Assembly (NCBI GenBank): GCA_015296085.1
Contig: DVDT01000063.1
Coordinates: forward strand, 1 to 64,000
Length of the DNA: 64,000 nt
From: Trichormus sp. M33_DOE_039
GTDB taxonomy: Bacteria; Cyanobacteriota; Cyanobacteriia; Cyanobacteriales; Nostocaceae
Direction: 5' to 3'
Shown in pieces: positions 63,106 to 64,000 of the stretch. Position numbers and translations under genes: made by a program. Under the pieces are notes generated by a model that saw only the letters and a program-made list of their open reading frames with translations, ran no database searches and was not told the origin of the DNA. The first letter of the stretch is position 1; the number at the start of each line of letters is the position of its first letter.

Positions 63106-63939
63106 ATGTTGCAGACACTACGTAAACATTATCCTGAATATTTAATGGAAGCTGCGTGTTTGGGCATATTTCTGATTTTGGCAACGGTAGTGACTGCAGT
63201 GGTAGAGCATCCATCTTCAGTGATCAAAAAAACTGTTACCGAACCGATTTTACGCCGCTTGCTGATCGGGATAGCAATGGGGTTAATTGCGATCGCGATC
63301 GTTTACTCTCCTTGGGGTAAGCAATCCGGCGCACATATCAATCCAGTTGTCACATTCACTTTCTTCCGCCTCGGCAAAATTAAGCTGTGGGATGCAATTT
63401 TCTATATCCTGGCGCAATTTTTCGGGGGATTGATGGGATTAATGTTAGCTGTAGCATTTTTGGGAAATGCAATTACCCACCCGTCTGTAAATTATATTAT
63501 TACAATTCCTGGTGTGGGTGGTACAAGTGTAGCCTTTTTCGCTGAAATAATTATTTCTTTTGGGGTGATGCTGATGATTTTATTTGTCTCTAACACTCCC
63601 AAAATTGCACCCTTTACAGGGATATTTGCGGGGATACTCATTGCAATCTACATTACTATAGAAGCACCCTTGTCAGGGATGAGTATGAATCCAGCTCGTA
63701 CCCTAGCATCAGCAATTCCCTCTCGCAACTGGACAGATATTTGGGTTTATTTCACCGCACCATTTTTAGGGATGCTTTCAGCAGCAGAAGTTTATGTGAG
63801 GCTGAAAGGTAAACGTGCTGTTCGCTGCGCTAAACTACATCATCACAATAATAAACGTTGTATTTTTCGCTGTGGCTATAGTCATTTAGAAACTGATCAG
63901 AAGCAATGGCTATTGAGCGATCGCTTACCTGGTTCTTAA
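63106..63939 (+). CDS. MIP-family channel (aquaporin/glycerol facilitator)
   Basis: A passive channel for water or small neutral solutes in the cytoplasmic membrane. From ATG 63106 it has 277 residues; an in-frame GTG at 63016 overlaps the SDR gene. Six helices are visible. The two pore motifs are GAHINPVVTF (NPV instead of NPA) and GMSMNPARTLAS (NPA). NPV-type first motifs occur in plant NIP and some metalloid-permeable channels. The cytoplasmic tail is rich in His and Cys (AKLHHHNNKRCIFRCGYSH), which might bind metal. Solute specificity is not determined. Confidence 0.88.
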   Translation: MLQTLRKHYPEYLMEAACLGIFLILATVVTAVVEHPSSVIKKTVTEPILRRLLIGIAMGLIAIAIVYSPWGKQSGAHINPVVTFTFFRLGKIKLWDAIFYILAQFFGGLMGLMLAVAFLGNAITHPSVNYIITIPGVGGTSVAFFAEIIISFGVMLMILFVSNTPKIAPFTGIFAGILIAIYITIEAPLSGMSMNPARTLASAIPSRNWTDIWVYFTAPFLGMLSAAEVYVRLKGKRAVRCAKLHHHNNKRCIFRCGYSHLETDQKQWLLSDRLPGS

Positions 63940-64000
63940 TATTTACAAATTGCTAAGACGAAACAGTTTAAATGCTCTAGCTGACCACAGCTAGAAAGAT
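63940..64000. other. Right-end spacer
   Basis: 61 bp after the MIP stop without a recognisable feature; AGCTGACCACAGCT is a short imperfect palindrome near the edge. Confidence 0.3.

Overview
The window is chromosomal DNA from a filamentous, heterocyst-type cyanobacterium of the Nostocaceae (Anabaena / Nostoc sp. PCC 7120 / Trichormus variabilis group). The octamer GCGATCGC (HIP1) occurs about forty times by eye. Intergenic spaces carry the short heptamer repeats (CCCCTAC, TCCCCAA) and small palindromes typical of Nostocaceae. The gene content is cyanobacterial: sqdB/sqdX, ycf35/ycf46, Tic20, Ccs1/CcdA, a CyaB1-type adenylate cyclase and an Omp85-lpx cluster. From memory, the order cyaB1 - small gene - purC - omp85 - lpxC - fabZ - lpxA - lpxB matches Anabaena PCC 7120. 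I found one structural RNA (4.5S/SRP RNA) and no tRNA, rRNA or CRISPR array.

Layout. 0-4 kb: the tail of an ISAs1-type transposase, a divergent arsenic set (arsR / arsI-arsC) with palindromic operators, two Uma2 genes and an acyltransferase. 4-7 kb: a Tat-exported beta-carbonic anhydrase, an RppA-type response regulator without an adjacent kinase, and hisG. 7-12.4 kb: a signalling block made of a multidomain sensor kinase, a small Rcp1-like receiver and a hybrid kinase. The sensor kinase has a GAF domain with the two cysteines of a DXCF-type cyanobacteriochrome. 12.4-18.4 kb: accessory genes (GNAT, ABC exporter, two more Uma2, a membrane protein, a GIY-YIG protein). 18.5-21.8 kb: ycf35, ycf46, a ribbon-helix-helix protein and a lipoprotein. 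21.9-24.9 kb: the sulfolipid genes sqdB and sqdX with a DUF4291 gene between them. 25-36 kb: cyaB1, purC, then outer-membrane assembly and lipid A synthesis. 36-46 kb: an orphan C5-cytosine methyltransferase, a Tat aldo/keto reductase, a large secreted metzincin, a pentapeptide-repeat protein, argG and a DedA protein. 46-57 kb: small housekeeping genes including rpsF, glyA, a WecA/MraY-type transferase, cinA and SRP RNA. 57-64 kb: queF, the cytochrome c maturation pair ccs1/ccdA, a GAF kinase, and a DM13 lipoprotein, SDR and MIP channel in tandem.

How genes work together. ArsR should repress the divergent arsI-arsC side until As(III) binds; ArsI cleaves C-As bonds and ArsC reduces arsenate, although no efflux pump is visible here. 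The 7-12 kb block looks like a light-responsive phosphorelay. SqdB and SqdX perform the two committed steps of sulfolipid synthesis. Omp85, LpxC, FabZ, LpxA and LpxB link outer-membrane protein insertion with lipid A synthesis. Ccs1 and CcdA form the System II cytochrome c assembly machine.

The points most worth following are the cyanobacteriochrome kinase with a repeat-derived insertion in its ATPase domain, the hybrid kinase whose last receiver has lost its phospho-aspartate, the DUF4291 protein inside the sulfolipid operon, a possible small RNA near 47.1 kb, and the Cys/His-bearing SDR and MIP proteins at the right end.
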